A DNA stretch of 64,000 nt from the NCBI GenBank assembly GCA_027489035.1, contig JAIYAN010000023.1:226578-290577 (forward strand), read 5' to 3'. Numbering within the stretch: the first letter of the stretch is position 1; every line of letters begins with the position of its first letter. Below, piece by piece: positions 28,040 to 38,012 of the stretch. The position numbers and the translations under genes were made by a program. The notes under the pieces are model-generated. The model was given only the letters and a program-made list of their open reading frames with translations. It did not search any database and was not told where the DNA came from. Origin of the DNA: Chitinophagaceae bacterium (lineage in GTDB: Bacteria > Bacteroidota > Bacteroidia > Chitinophagales > Chitinophagaceae).

Positions 28040-30013
28040 ATGCAATTATATTGCGAATCATTAACAACGTACAAAAGATTGCCAACACGTGAAGTGAAAA
28101 TTGGCAATTTAATTATTGGTGGAAATAATCCCATTCGTGTGCAAACCATGACCACCACGGATACGATGGATACGGAAGCAACCGTGGAACAAACCATTCG
28201 TTGTATTGAAGCGGGTGCTGAATTGGTTCGCATTACTGCACCTTCAAAAAAAGAAGCAGAGAATTTACAACTTATAAAAGATGCGTTAAGAAGCAGAGGC
28301 TACGATACACCTTTAGTTGCGGATATTCACTTCACGCCAAACGCTGCCGAAATTGCTGCAAAAATTGTAGAGAAAGTTCGCGTGAATCCAGGCAATTATG
28401 TAGACAAGAAAAAGTTTGAACAAATTGATTATACCGATGAAGAATATCTCGAAGAAATAGAAAGAATCAGAGAACGCTTTACCCCGCTTGTTCTGATTTG
28501 TAAAGAACACGGAACTGCAATGCGTATCGGTACAAATCACGGAAGCTTGAGCGATCGCATCATGAGCCGTTATGGCGATACTGCAATTGGAATGGTTGAG
28601 AGCGCGATGGAATTTTTAAGAATTGCCCGAAGCGAAGACTATCATAATATTGTGCTTAGTATGAAAAGCAGCAATCCGCAGGTTATGGTTCAAGCATATC
28701 GATTGTTGATTAGTCACATGATGCAAGAGTTTGGCGAATGTTACCCTTTGCATCTAGGGGTTACAGAAGCTGGTGATGGTGAAGATGGAAGAATTAAATC
28801 TGCTATTGGCATTGGTACATTATTAGAAGATGGCATTGGTGACACCATACGGGTATCCTTAACCGAAGACCCCGAATTTGAAATACCTGTGTGTAAAGAT
28901 TTGATTGAACGTTATCAAATTAGAAATGCTTCAAACTTATCAAATGTTCCAAGTATTGAAAAACTAATTTTAAATCCCTTTGAATATTCTAGGAGAAATT
29001 CTATCGAAGTAGGTAATATCGGTTCAAAAAATGTTCCTGTTGTAATCGCTGATTATAATAAGCAGAGTGAATTACACCCTAATGATTTAAAAGAAATTGG
29101 ATATCATTATGATGAAACCACCGACAAGTGGACAATTGCTGATACTGCGGCAGATTATATTTTTTGCAAAAAAGAACCTGCTTTTAAATTGCCTGGAACA
29201 TTGAAAGTGTTGTTGAATTATTCCGACTGGCAGCAGTCATCCGACAAAGAAAAATGCAACCCACTTTTTACAGATGCTGAATATTTAAATGATGCCTGTT
29301 CAAAATCGAGCGTGCTAAATTTTGTGATGATTGATTGTTATTCTGAAGGATATAATTCAGAAAATACAAAAGCAATTTTTGAGAAATTAAAAACAGACCA
29401 TACGGCTGTCATTTGTTTGAGTTCGATGAATGAAAATGCTGTTCAATCCATCAGAAGCATGTTTGTGGAGTTGATGAAACACAACATACAAAATCCAGTA
29501 ATTATCATTTGCGATAGCAATCATTCTACAACCGATAAGAGCTTAATACATTACGCTGTAGAAACCGGCGCTTTGTTGATTGATGGTTTGGGAGATGGGA
29601 TTTGTTTTGGTTATCACTATTCAAATCCAGAAATCAAATCACCAATGTCGTTGCTTAATTCTATTGCATTTGGCATATTGCAAGCTGCAAGAACAAGAAT
29701 TTCAAAAACGGAATATATCAGTTGCCCAAGCTGTGGCAGAACACTTTTTGATTTGCAAGAAACTACCGCAAAAATCAGGGCCGTTACCAACCATTTAAAA
29801 GGGGTTAAAATTGCCATCATGGGTTGTATCGTAAACGGTCCTGGCGAAATGGCGGATGCTGATTTTGGCTATGTTGGAAGTGGAGTTGGAAAAATTACAT
29901 TGTATAAAGGGAAGGAAATTGTGAAAAGAAATGTAAACAGCGATGTAGCCGTTGAGGAATTGATTTTATTGTTGAAAGAAAATAATGCTTGGGTAGAAAC
30001 ACCCCAATTATAG
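28040..30013 (+). CDS. ispG: 4-hydroxy-3-methylbut-2-enyl diphosphate synthase, long form
   Basis: Iron-sulfur enzyme of the MEP isoprenoid pathway that converts MEcPP to HMBPP. At 657 residues it is the long type (Bacteroidota, Chlamydia, plants) with an inserted domain around 290-540 between the TIM barrel (VRITAPSKKEAENL, ADIHFTPNAAEIAAKIVEKVRVNPGN) and the reductase-like C-terminal domain. The cluster ligands are in SCPSCGRTLFDLQ (about 560) and IMGCIVNGPGEMADADFGYVG (about 595). Lies 5 bases after the OXA-like lipoprotein gene and 15 bases before nadB. Confidence 0.96.
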   Translation: MQLYCESLTTYKRLPTREVKIGNLIIGGNNPIRVQTMTTTDTMDTEATVEQTIRCIEAGAELVRITAPSKKEAENLQLIKDALRSRGYDTPLVADIHFTPNAAEIAAKIVEKVRVNPGNYVDKKKFEQIDYTDEEYLEEIERIRERFTPLVLICKEHGTAMRIGTNHGSLSDRIMSRYGDTAIGMVESAMEFLRIARSEDYHNIVLSMKSSNPQVMVQAYRLLISHMMQEFGECYPLHLGVTEAGDGEDGRIKSAIGIGTLLEDGIGDTIRVSLTEDPEFEIPVCKDLIERYQIRNASNLSNVPSIEKLILNPFEYSRRNSIEVGNIGSKNVPVVIADYNKQSELHPNDLKEIGYHYDETTDKWTIADTAADYIFCKKEPAFKLPGTLKVLLNYSDWQQSSDKEKCNPLFTDAEYLNDACSKSSVLNFVMIDCYSEGYNSENTKAIFEKLKTDHTAVICLSSMNENAVQSIRSMFVELMKHNIQNPVIIICDSNHSTTDKSLIHYAVETGALLIDGLGDGICFGYHYSNPEIKSPMSLLNSIAFGILQAARTRISKTEYISCPSCGRTLFDLQETTAKIRAVTNHLKGVKIAIMGCIVNGPGEMADADFGYVGSGVGKITLYKGKEIVKRNVNSDVAVEELILLLKENNAWVETPQL

Positions 30014-30028
30014 TTACAATTTTTACAC

Positions 30029-31630
30029 ATGAGACAAACGGATTTTTTAGTGATTGGATCTGGTATTGCAGGGTTGACCTATGCACTAAAAATCGCGCAA
30101 GATTTTCCGAATAAAAAAATCACCATTCTCACTAAAGCAAACTCCGACGAAACAAATACCAAATATGCGCAAGGCGGAATTGCTGCGGTGATGAATTTGG
30201 ATGCAGATAGTTTTAATAAACATATAGAAGATACATTAATTGCTGGAGATGGTATATGCAATGAAAAAGTAGTTGAATTGGTGGTTAAAGAAGGCGTGGA
30301 GCGAATTGAAGAAATGATTTCATGGGGTGCAGAATTTGACAAGCACGAAGGTGGAGATTTTAAATTGGGTAAAGAAGGCGGACATAGCGAAAATAGAATC
30401 CTTCATCACAAAGATGTTACGGGTTTGGAAATGGAAAGGGCACTTTTAGAATCCATAAAAAAGCATAAGAATATTGATTTAATAAGCCATTGTTTTGTTT
30501 TGGATTTGATAACACAACATCATCTTGGATATTTGGTTACCAAATCAACACCAGATATAGAATGCTATGGCGTTTATGTTTTAAATCTTGAAAATAAAAA
30601 AATAGAAAAAATAATTGCTAAAATCACCATGCTTGCAACTGGTGGAAATGGGCAAGTATATAGAACAACAACCAATCCTACCATTGCTACAGGTGATGGT
30701 GTTGCCATGGTGTATCGTGCAAAAGGAAGGATTGAAAATATGGAGTTTATTCAGTTTCATCCAACTGCATTGTATGAGGCTGGCGTAAAAGGACATTCCT
30801 TTCTCATAACGGAAGCGGTTAGGGGCGATGGTGCAATTTTGAGAAATTCAAATGGAGAGGCCTTCATGCAAAAATATGATGCGCGTAAAGATTTGGCACC
30901 AAGAGATATTGTGGCAAGGGCAATTGATCAAGAAATGAAAATCAATGGTACCGAGTTTGTATATCTTGATTGTAGAGAAATGGATCAAGAAAATTTTAAA
31001 GCGCATTTCCCCAACATCACCAATAAATGTTTAAGCATGGGGATTGATGTGGCTAAAGATTTAATTCCGGTTGCACCTGCAGCGCATTATAGCTGCGGCG
31101 GTGTAAAAACAGATGAATGGGGGAGAACGTCAATTAGAAATTTATTCGCTACCGGAGAATGTGGCAGCACTGGATTACATGGCGCAAACCGTTTGGCAAG
31201 TAATTCTTTACTTGAAGCCATGGTTTTTGCACATCGCAGTTATTTGGTAGCATCAAAAGAAATTGAAAATATTTCCTTCCGCAACGACATTCCCGATTGG
31301 AACATGGAGGGTACGACCGCGCCAAAAGAAATGATTTTAATTACCCAAAGTTTGAAGGAACTTAAATTGTTGATGAGTGATTATGTGGGTATAGTGCGAA
31401 ACAACGAACGATTACAAAGAGCCAATCGCAGATTAGATTTGCTACATGATGAAACAGAAAGATTGTATGAAAAAACAGAAGTTTCTCCACAGCTTTGTGA
31501 ACTCAGAAATATGATTACGGTAGCTTACCTTATTGTAAAAAGTGCTGAACTCCGAAAAGAAAGCAGAGGCCTACATTTCAATACAGATTTCCCTTATAAA
31601 AACACATTGTTACAAAATACCGTACTTTAA
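30029..31630 (+). CDS. nadB: L-aspartate oxidase
   Basis: FAD enzyme that oxidises aspartate to iminoaspartate, the first step of NAD synthesis. The 533 residues begin DFLVIGSGIAGLTYALK (FAD dinucleotide fold), then TKYAQGGIAAVM, HRVLHxxD-like NRILHHKDVTG, EFIQFHPTAL, EAVRGDGAIL, and ACGGVxT-like AAHYSCGGVKTDEWGRTS. ANRLASNSLLEAMVF and the arginine-rich C-terminal helical domain complete the fold. nadA and nadC are not in the window. It is 15 bases after ispG. Confidence 0.95.
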   Translation: MRQTDFLVIGSGIAGLTYALKIAQDFPNKKITILTKANSDETNTKYAQGGIAAVMNLDADSFNKHIEDTLIAGDGICNEKVVELVVKEGVERIEEMISWGAEFDKHEGGDFKLGKEGGHSENRILHHKDVTGLEMERALLESIKKHKNIDLISHCFVLDLITQHHLGYLVTKSTPDIECYGVYVLNLENKKIEKIIAKITMLATGGNGQVYRTTTNPTIATGDGVAMVYRAKGRIENMEFIQFHPTALYEAGVKGHSFLITEAVRGDGAILRNSNGEAFMQKYDARKDLAPRDIVARAIDQEMKINGTEFVYLDCREMDQENFKAHFPNITNKCLSMGIDVAKDLIPVAPAAHYSCGGVKTDEWGRTSIRNLFATGECGSTGLHGANRLASNSLLEAMVFAHRSYLVASKEIENISFRNDIPDWNMEGTTAPKEMILITQSLKELKLLMSDYVGIVRNNERLQRANRRLDLLHDETERLYEKTEVSPQLCELRNMITVAYLIVKSAELRKESRGLHFNTDFPYKNTLLQNTVL

Positions 31631-31645
31631 AATAATCTCTTTTTT

Positions 31646-32554
31646 ATGTACTACTTAGTTTACGGCTTTTTTTATTTGATTTCTTTGTTGCCACTTTTTA
31701 TACTTTATGGCATCAGTGATTTTGCCTTTTTTATTATTTATCATGTGGTAAAATATAGGCGTGATGTAGTGATGAATAATTTACAAAATGCTTTTCCTGA
31801 AAAGTCTGATGCAGAGAAAAAACAAATTGCTAAAAAGTTCTACAAAAATTTTACGGATACGTTTATTGAAACCATTAAAATGATTAGCTTATCAGATAAA
31901 GCGTTTAATAAAATGGTTGAATCCGATTTGTCTGAAGCTGTTAAAATGGCTGAAACGGGTAAATCTATTCAGTTTCATGCGGGCCATCAATTCAATTGGG
32001 AACTAGCCAATTGGGTTATTGCTAAAGACATGCCGATTCCTTTTATTGGCATTTATATGAAAATTGGAAGTCCTGCGATAAATAAAATATTTTATAATCT
32101 GCGTTCAAAAAAAGGAACAATTCTGGTATCAACACACGAGTTTAAAAATAAAATGCATGCACTTTTCAATAGCCAATATTGTATTGGATTAGCTGCTGAC
32201 CAAAATCCAGCTCACGGATATAACGCTTATTGGCTCAACTTTTTTGGAAAGCCAGCACCATTTGTTACTGGTCCCGAAAAAGGGGCAATCAAAAACAATA
32301 CGGCTGTTATTTTTATGAAACTTATAAAAATTAAACGCGGCAAGTATAGATTTGAAACCGAAGTTTTAGTTCAAGACGTTTCGAATTTAAAAGAAGGTGA
32401 ATTAACCCGTTTGTATCGCAATAAATTGGAAGAAACCATCCGAAAAAATCCTGATAATTACTTGTGGAGTCATCGTAGATGGAAATGGCCATACAAAAGT
32501 GAATATGCACAAAAATGGATAGACGATTCGCCAATACCAACTGCTGAACTATAA
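31646..32554 (+). CDS. Lysophospholipid acyltransferase of the LpxL/HtrB family
   Basis: Inner-membrane acyltransferase that adds a secondary acyl chain to lipid A. A 302-residue protein with an N-terminal membrane segment (5-33), the YRRDVVMNNLQNAFPEKS motif (38-55) of the family, the catalytic H114-x4-E119 (HQFNWE) and an AADQNPAHG motif, then WSHRRWKWP near the C-terminus. The precise step in lipid A (or ornithine/other lipid) synthesis is not decided by the sequence. Starts 15 bases after nadB; ruvB follows by 58 bases. Confidence 0.88.
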   Translation: MYYLVYGFFYLISLLPLFILYGISDFAFFIIYHVVKYRRDVVMNNLQNAFPEKSDAEKKQIAKKFYKNFTDTFIETIKMISLSDKAFNKMVESDLSEAVKMAETGKSIQFHAGHQFNWELANWVIAKDMPIPFIGIYMKIGSPAINKIFYNLRSKKGTILVSTHEFKNKMHALFNSQYCIGLAADQNPAHGYNAYWLNFFGKPAPFVTGPEKGAIKNNTAVIFMKLIKIKRGKYRFETEVLVQDVSNLKEGELTRLYRNKLEETIRKNPDNYLWSHRRWKWPYKSEYAQKWIDDSPIPTAEL

Positions 32555-32612
32555 ATAGTAAACTATTATTTTCACTTTTTAATTATTAGCTTTACAATAC
32601 ATCAATTTTTAA

Positions 32613-33644
32613 ATGGCCAAAGAAACTAAAAATACCAGCAAGGAAATATTGCAATCTCCCGACAAGGAGTTTGAAAATAATATTCGTCCGGGCTATATCA
32701 AAGAATTTAGCGGACAAGGCCAGATTATAGAAAACATCAGCATTTTTATAAAAGCATCTAAAATGCGTGGCGAAGCTTTGGATCATATTTTATTTCATGG
32801 TCCTCCAGGATTAGGGAAAACAACGCTTTCTAGAATTGTAGCCAATGAGATGGGTGTTAGCATTAAAGAAACTTCAGGCCCTGTAATTGAAAAGCCAGGA
32901 GATTTAGCTGGCTTACTAACCAATTTAGAACCTAATGATGTTTTGTTTATTGATGAGATTCATCGATTAAGCACGGTTGTAGAAGAATATCTCTATGCCG
33001 CAATGGAAGATTTTAGGATAGATATTATGATTGATAGCGGTCCAAATGCAAGAAGCGTGCAACTTACATTGAATCCATTTACTTTAATCGGCGCTACTAC
33101 AAGAAGCGGATTATTAACTTCGCCGTTGCTTTCAAGGTTTGGGATTAAATCAAGACTTGAATATTACGATTCAGAAACGTTGAAAAATATCTTGTTGAGA
33201 AGTGCTTCTATTTTAAATTCTAAAATCACAAGTGATGCCGCTGGTGAGATTGCCAGAAGAAGTAGGGGAACGCCGCGTATTGCAAATGGTTTGTTGCGCA
33301 GGGTTCGCGATTTTGCGCAAGTTTTAGGCAATGGCGTTATCGACATGAACATAACAGAACATGCTTTGCGTGCTTTAAACGTTGATCAGTATGGATTAGA
33401 TGAAATGGACAACAGAATATTAAGCACTATAATCGAGAAGTTCAAAGGTGGCCCTGTGGGCATCACTACAATAGCAACAGCTGTTGGCGAAGAACCTGGA
33501 ACATTAGAAGAAGTGTACGAACCATTTTTAATTCAAGAAGGATTTATTATGCGAACGGCAAGAGGTAGAGAAGTAACTGAAAAAGCGTATAAACATCTTG
33601 GAAAAATCCCACGTAAAAATGGAAACCAAATCGATCTATTCTAA
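32613..33644 (+). CDS. ruvB: Holliday junction branch-migration helicase RuvB
   Basis: Hexameric AAA+ motor that, with RuvA, migrates Holliday junctions. The 343 residues show Walker [10 protein letters not shown] (63-71), Walker B DEIH (114-117), sensor [13 protein letters not shown] and the arginine finger region SRFGI, and the C-terminal winged helix ([21 protein letters not shown]). Its stop codon overlaps that of the convergent glycosylase gene by 4 bases. Confidence 0.97.
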   Translation: MAKETKNTSKEILQSPDKEFENNIRPGYIKEFSGQGQIIENISIFIKASKMRGEALDHILFHGPPGLGKTTLSRIVANEMGVSIKETSGPVIEKPGDLAGLLTNLEPNDVLFIDEIHRLSTVVEEYLYAAMEDFRIDIMIDSGPNARSVQLTLNPFTLIGATTRSGLLTSPLLSRFGIKSRLEYYDSETLKNILLRSASILNSKITSDAAGEIARRSRGTPRIANGLLRRVRDFAQVLGNGVIDMNITEHALRALNVDQYGLDEMDNRILSTIIEKFKGGPVGITTIATAVGEEPGTLEEVYEPFLIQEGFIMRTARGREVTEKAYKHLGKIPRKNGNQIDLF

Positions 33645-34237
33645 GCCGATTTCCAACCCCATAAATATCTGCAAGCATAGGTTCTGTATGGGCTCCATGA
33701 TGCCGCAATTTCAGCCATACTTATTTTCATGTTTTTCTTGTTGGTGCTGTCTATTTCAAACAATGCGCACATTTTTTGTTGAATGCCCAAGTCGTCCACT
33801 GCAAACACATCCTCTCTCCCTAGCGCAAACATCAATATCATTTCTACCGTCCATCTTCCAACGCCTTTAATCTGAATAAGTAGATCGATTAACGTTTCAT
33901 CATCCATTTTATTAAGCTTGCTATCGGTAAGTTTATGTTCCAAGAAAAAATGACAAACATTTAAAAGATAATTGGTTTTAGATTCAGACAAACCGATTCC
34001 TTTTAAGGCGTCGAATGGCGTGGCAATAATTTCTTCTAAACTTGGTTTTTTGCTATCGTATAAATCTAAAAAGCGTTGTTGAATAACTTTGGCCACTTTT
34101 GTACTTAACTGCTGACTAATGATTGAAAAACAAATCCACAAATAAATGTTTTTCTCTTTTTTTAAAACAATAGGATCTTGACTTGAAATGATTGATTTCA
34201 ATTTCTTGTCTTTGTTTAAATGTTTGATATGGTCCAA
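33641..34237 (-). CDS. DNA-3-methyladenine glycosylase, AlkA type
   Basis: HhH-GPD base-excision enzyme of 198 residues, the compact AlkA type without an N-terminal domain. It contains [15 protein letters not shown] (38-52), the helix-hairpin-helix [10 protein letters not shown] (124-133), and [10 protein letters not shown] with the catalytic aspartate at 148 or 149. It probably removes alkylated purines. The stop codons of this gene and ruvB share CTAA on opposite strands. cysS lies upstream by 27 bases, so they are likely cotranscribed. Confidence 0.9.
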   Translation of the reverse strand: MDHIKHLNKDKKLKSIISSQDPIVLKKEKNIYLWICFSIISQQLSTKVAKVIQQRFLDLYDSKKPSLEEIIATPFDALKGIGLSESKTNYLLNVCHFFLEHKLTDSKLNKMDDETLIDLLIQIKGVGRWTVEMILMFALGREDVFAVDDLGIQQKMCALFEIDSTNKKNMKISMAEIAASWSPYRTYACRYLWGWKSA

Positions 34238-34264
34238 AATGTGATAATGTTTAAATCCAAAATA

Positions 34265-35773
34265 TTACGCTACACCCCAAGTGGTGTTGCCTTCTTTATC
34301 ATCTTTAATCAGAATGCCAAGTTGTGTAAGTTGGTTTCTGATTTTGTCGGAAGTAGCAAAATCTTTATTGGATTTGGCTTCTTTTCTAATGTCAAGTAGC
34401 AATTGCATAATTGGATTCAGCAACTCATTGTTTTGATCATTTACGTTGGTTAATCCAAAAACATCTTCTAAAAAAACTTGAAAAGAATCTTTCATTTTTT
34501 GTAAAGTAGAAGCGCTAATGGCATCAAAAGGAATCAATCCATCTTTTAATGAATTGATGATGGGTGCTATTTCAAACATGTTGGCAATTACCCTTGGACT
34601 GCCAAAATCGTCATCCATAAATATTTCAAACTCATTTAACCAGTTGGTTATTTTCGAATCAAGTTCTGCATCATTTGGTGATGCGTTATTGGATACAGGT
34701 AAGTTTTTCAAAACTTCGTAAGCATCCCATAAACGCTTTAGTGCTTTTTCGCTTGCTGATAAAGCCTCGCTGCTAAAATCTAGCGTGCTGCGATAGTGGC
34801 TTTGTAAAATAAAAAATCGAACCGTCATTGGATGAAAGGCTTGTGTTAAAAGTGGATGATTGCCACTAAACATCTCCGTTAGTTTAATTACATTGTTGTA
34901 ACTCTTACCCATCTTTCTGCCGTTGATGGTTATCATATTGTTGTGCATCCAATATTTTACAGGAGCAGAATGATTGCAGATGGTACTTTGTGCAATTTCA
35001 CTTTCGTGATGTGGAAACAACAAATCCATTCCACCACCATGAATATCGAAATTAGATCCTAGATATTTTGTAGCCATTGCAGAACATTCGATATGCCAAC
35101 CCGGGAAACCCTCGCCCCATGGGCTTTTCCAACGCATAATGTGCTCTGGTGGCGCAGCTTTCCATAAAGCAAAATCGGCAGCATCTCTTTTCTCTTGTTG
35201 TCCATCTAATTCTCTACTAACATCCTCTCTATTTCCTGCGTCTAATAATTCATCAATAACTCGTCCACTCAATTTCCCGTAATCATGTGAAGCGGCATAT
35301 TTTTTTACATCAAAATAAACCGAACCATTCACTACATAAGCATATCCTTTTGATATGATGTCTTCTATCATTACAATCTGTTCTACGATATGTCCGGTTG
35401 CCGTGGGTTCAATGCTTGGTTCTACACAATTAAACTGCTTCATTGCCCAATGAAAAAGATTCGTATATTTTTGAACCAATTCCATGGGTTCTAATTTTTC
35501 TATTTGCGCTTTTTTGCTCACTTTATCCTCGGCTTCTCTTCCTTCTTCTTCAAAATGTCCAGCATCTGTAATGTTGCGCACATAACGTACTTTGTATTTT
35601 TTGTAAGTAAGATATCGATACACAACGTCGAAACTAATGTAAGGACGTGCATGTCCTAAATGACTTTCGCCACTTACTGTTGGTCCGCAAACATACATGC
35701 CCACATAACCGGGAGTAATAGATTCGAAAATCTCTTTTTTTCTAGTGTAAGAATTGTAAATATGTAATGCCAT
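34265..35773 (-). CDS. cysS: Cysteinyl-tRNA synthetase
   Basis: Charges tRNA-Cys. I chose ATG 35773 (MALHIYNSYTRKKE) rather than the one 21 bases upstream; it gives 502 residues, with the zinc cysteine C29 in YVCGPTV, the HIGH-like HLGH (38-41), the GWHIECSAMATKYLG and HHESEIAQS zinc-site regions, and the KMSKS-like KMGKSYNN (about 290). The C-terminal anticodon-binding DALR domain follows. Its ATG is about 80 bases downstream of the EEP-family gene stop, on the same strand. Confidence 0.97.
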   Translation of the reverse strand: MALHIYNSYTRKKEIFESITPGYVGMYVCGPTVSGESHLGHARPYISFDVVYRYLTYKKYKVRYVRNITDAGHFEEEGREAEDKVSKKAQIEKLEPMELVQKYTNLFHWAMKQFNCVEPSIEPTATGHIVEQIVMIEDIISKGYAYVVNGSVYFDVKKYAASHDYGKLSGRVIDELLDAGNREDVSRELDGQQEKRDAADFALWKAAPPEHIMRWKSPWGEGFPGWHIECSAMATKYLGSNFDIHGGGMDLLFPHHESEIAQSTICNHSAPVKYWMHNNMITINGRKMGKSYNNVIKLTEMFSGNHPLLTQAFHPMTVRFFILQSHYRSTLDFSSEALSASEKALKRLWDAYEVLKNLPVSNNASPNDAELDSKITNWLNEFEIFMDDDFGSPRVIANMFEIAPIINSLKDGLIPFDAISASTLQKMKDSFQVFLEDVFGLTNVNDQNNELLNPIMQLLLDIRKEAKSNKDFATSDKIRNQLTQLGILIKDDKEGNTTWGVA

Positions 35774-35855
35774 TTTTAATAAATATAGATACAAAGATAA
35801 GGTTGGGAAACGAACAGAATAAGAGAAAATCCCATTTGTACTTTTGAATATACAA

Positions 35856-36983
35856 TTAGTGATTTAATTTCACATCAGTAACAATTGGATAATGATCGCT
35901 TAATTTCTTTTTTACTCTTGTGAATTGGTTTATGTCAAATTTTTTATCTACAAAAATATTGTCGATTCTTAAAGTTGGTAAAATGTCAGAGAACGTATTT
36001 CCAATACCAGATCCTGTTGATCTAAATGCATTATTAAGGGTTTCCCCAATTAGATTGTATGCGTAACTATTCGGTAAATCATTAAAGTCGCCACATAAAA
36101 TTACGGGGTAAGGACTTTTATCGACTTCAGATTTTATGTTTTCTATTTGCTCTTTCCTTTTTATGAATCCAGTCTTTAATTTTTTAATTACCGATTTGGT
36201 TTGATAATAACTATAATCGTCTGTTAAACTGGGGTTTTCGATATACATTTTATTGGTTGGTGAAAATCTTAGGGATTGCAAATGAATGTTAAAAACCCTT
36301 ATCGTATCAGAGGCTTCTCTTACAACATCTATGTATTGATAAATGGCGTTGTAGTTTTTTTTCTCAACTACTATTGTTTTTTTATTTACAATTGGAAACT
36401 TGCTAAACGTGATGATCCCAAAATGGTGATTTCTATCAAAGTCTAATTTTTTATCGTAAGCATAATGGTAATTTTTAATGCCCAGTTTTTTTTGAAAATC
36501 GGGAATATAATTAATGGCATTTTTGCTGGAATCACTAGCAACCATTTCTTGAAAGCAAGCAATATCTGGATGAAATGAGTTTATAATCTCAATCATTTTT
36601 GTTTTTTTTTCGGGATGTGTTTTGTTTTCTAGAATAACAAAATGTTCAACATTCCAACTCATGACCCGAATATTATCTCTGTCTTTTTTGTAATTAAAAC
36701 TTTCTAATCTCCATTGAAACACATGCTGTAAAGGCATCCAACAAACAACTATGCTAATTAAACTGATTAAGGTTAATGCTGGTTTTATAAAAAGCCAAAA
36801 GAAAAAGAAAAAAATATTAAGTATGAAAAAATAAAATGAAGCGAGATTAATAATATTAAAAATCCAATGGCCTCCAATTGGGGAGTTGACGCCATAAATA
36901 CTCAATAACAGCAAAATGGCTAAGAATACATTCGCTGTAATTAAAATGGTTTTGCCAGCTCTTCTAAAGAAATTCTTTGCCAT
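35856..36983 (-). CDS. Membrane-anchored endonuclease/exonuclease/phosphatase family protein
   Basis: A 375-residue protein with three membrane segments in the first 95 residues, then an EEP (exonuclease III-like) catalytic domain: MSWNVEHF (about 107), ACFQEMV with the metal glutamate, FNIHLQS, CGDFNDLPNS (about 298), and SDHYPIV (about 362). These are the usual metal and phosphate ligands, so activity is expected. Substrate unknown, possibly nucleic acid, sphingomyelin or phosphoinositide-like lipid. It follows two rhomboid genes, an arrangement I recall in other Bacteroidota. Confidence 0.85.
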   Translation of the reverse strand: MAKNFFRRAGKTILITANVFLAILLLLSIYGVNSPIGGHWIFNIINLASFYFFILNIFFFFFWLFIKPALTLISLISIVVCWMPLQHVFQWRLESFNYKKDRDNIRVMSWNVEHFVILENKTHPEKKTKMIEIINSFHPDIACFQEMVASDSSKNAINYIPDFQKKLGIKNYHYAYDKKLDFDRNHHFGIITFSKFPIVNKKTIVVEKKNYNAIYQYIDVVREASDTIRVFNIHLQSLRFSPTNKMYIENPSLTDDYSYYQTKSVIKKLKTGFIKRKEQIENIKSEVDKSPYPVILCGDFNDLPNSYAYNLIGETLNNAFRSTGSGIGNTFSDILPTLRIDNIFVDKKFDINQFTRVKKKLSDHYPIVTDVKLNH

Positions 36984-37070
36984 GCTTAAAGTTAAGCATC
37001 TAAAAACAATTGATTTATGTTTTGAAAAAAATAATTCCCGAAAACATAAAAATTTGATGGATGATATTGG

Positions 37071-38012
37071 TTATTCTTCAGATGCTTTTTTCAAAACTGT
37101 TTTTTCTTCTTCAGATAATGAATCAAAACCATGTAGATTTATTTTATCTAAAATCTCATCAATTTTTTGTTGGTTTACATTCATTGTTTTGGAAAAAGGT
37201 TTTCTATTTCCAGTGTTGTAAAAAACTTTATTTTTTATGGAATCTTTCGAGTCTTTTTTTTGAGGGGTGAGCATATTAAATATCCAATTATAGAAATTGT
37301 TCATCCAAATACTTAAATCAATTCCTTTTTTCAATAACATCACAAATAAAGCACCTGTAATAGCGCCTCCAATATGGGATAAGCTTTGAGCTGCTTCCAT
37401 GCTTGCCACACCTGCAAAATCAATAATAATATAGATTGCCAAAAGTATCCAAATCGGAATGCCTTTTCTGATTTGAGTAAAGAAACGATGATCGGGGGCC
37501 ATCATTGTGGTAGCGGTTGCAACTGCCATTGTAGCTGCATTTGCGCCAATTAAACCCGCATGTGTAATATTTCCTTTGATGGGAGAAATTAAATAATGTG
37601 CTGACATAAACACAATTGCACCCATAAGGCCACCATAGATGTATGTAGGTATCAATCTTTCATTTCCCAAATACTGTTGAAAAATGTATCCAAATGCCCA
37701 AAGCCAAAGCATGTTGCTAATAATGCGCATCAGTCCTGCATTTGTATCGCTAAACATATATGTAATTATGGTCCATGGACGATGCAAAAACAAATTTATA
37801 TCTGCTGGAACTTCAATCCATTTTATGATTCCATCGTAAAAAGCAGACAATGTTTTATCATCGAAAAAAAAGGCTACTTGTAAAAAAAGCAGGGTTATAA
37901 AAAATGCCGCATTTATAATAATTAATGACACCAATGCATTGTTGTCGCTTCCAAAGCGCAAAATATTTTTCTTCTGATTTTTGTAATCTATATATCTGTC
38001 TGATTCTCCCAT
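37071..38012 (-). CDS. Rhomboid-family protein lacking catalytic residues
   Basis: A 313-residue multi-pass membrane protein of the rhomboid fold, with membrane segments at about 28-50, 95-115, 120-143, 150-170 and 185-230. The catalytic GxSG serine is replaced: the motif reads GANA with N158 (codon AAT). The HxxxN histidine of the second transmembrane helix is also lost (MRIISN, only N100 kept), while the catalytic-type histidine H213 in LSHIGG remains. It is therefore probably a proteolytically inactive pseudo-rhomboid. The C-terminal 80 residues are cytoplasmic and contain a DEILDKINxxGFDSLSEEE helical motif. It follows the active rhomboid with no spacer. Confidence 0.85.
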   Translation of the reverse strand: MGESDRYIDYKNQKKNILRFGSDNNALVSLIIINAAFFITLLFLQVAFFFDDKTLSAFYDGIIKWIEVPADINLFLHRPWTIITYMFSDTNAGLMRIISNMLWLWAFGYIFQQYLGNERLIPTYIYGGLMGAIVFMSAHYLISPIKGNITHAGLIGANAATMAVATATTMMAPDHRFFTQIRKGIPIWILLAIYIIIDFAGVASMEAAQSLSHIGGAITGALFVMLLKKGIDLSIWMNNFYNWIFNMLTPQKKDSKDSIKNKVFYNTGNRKPFSKTMNVNQQKIDEILDKINLHGFDSLSEEEKTVLKKASEE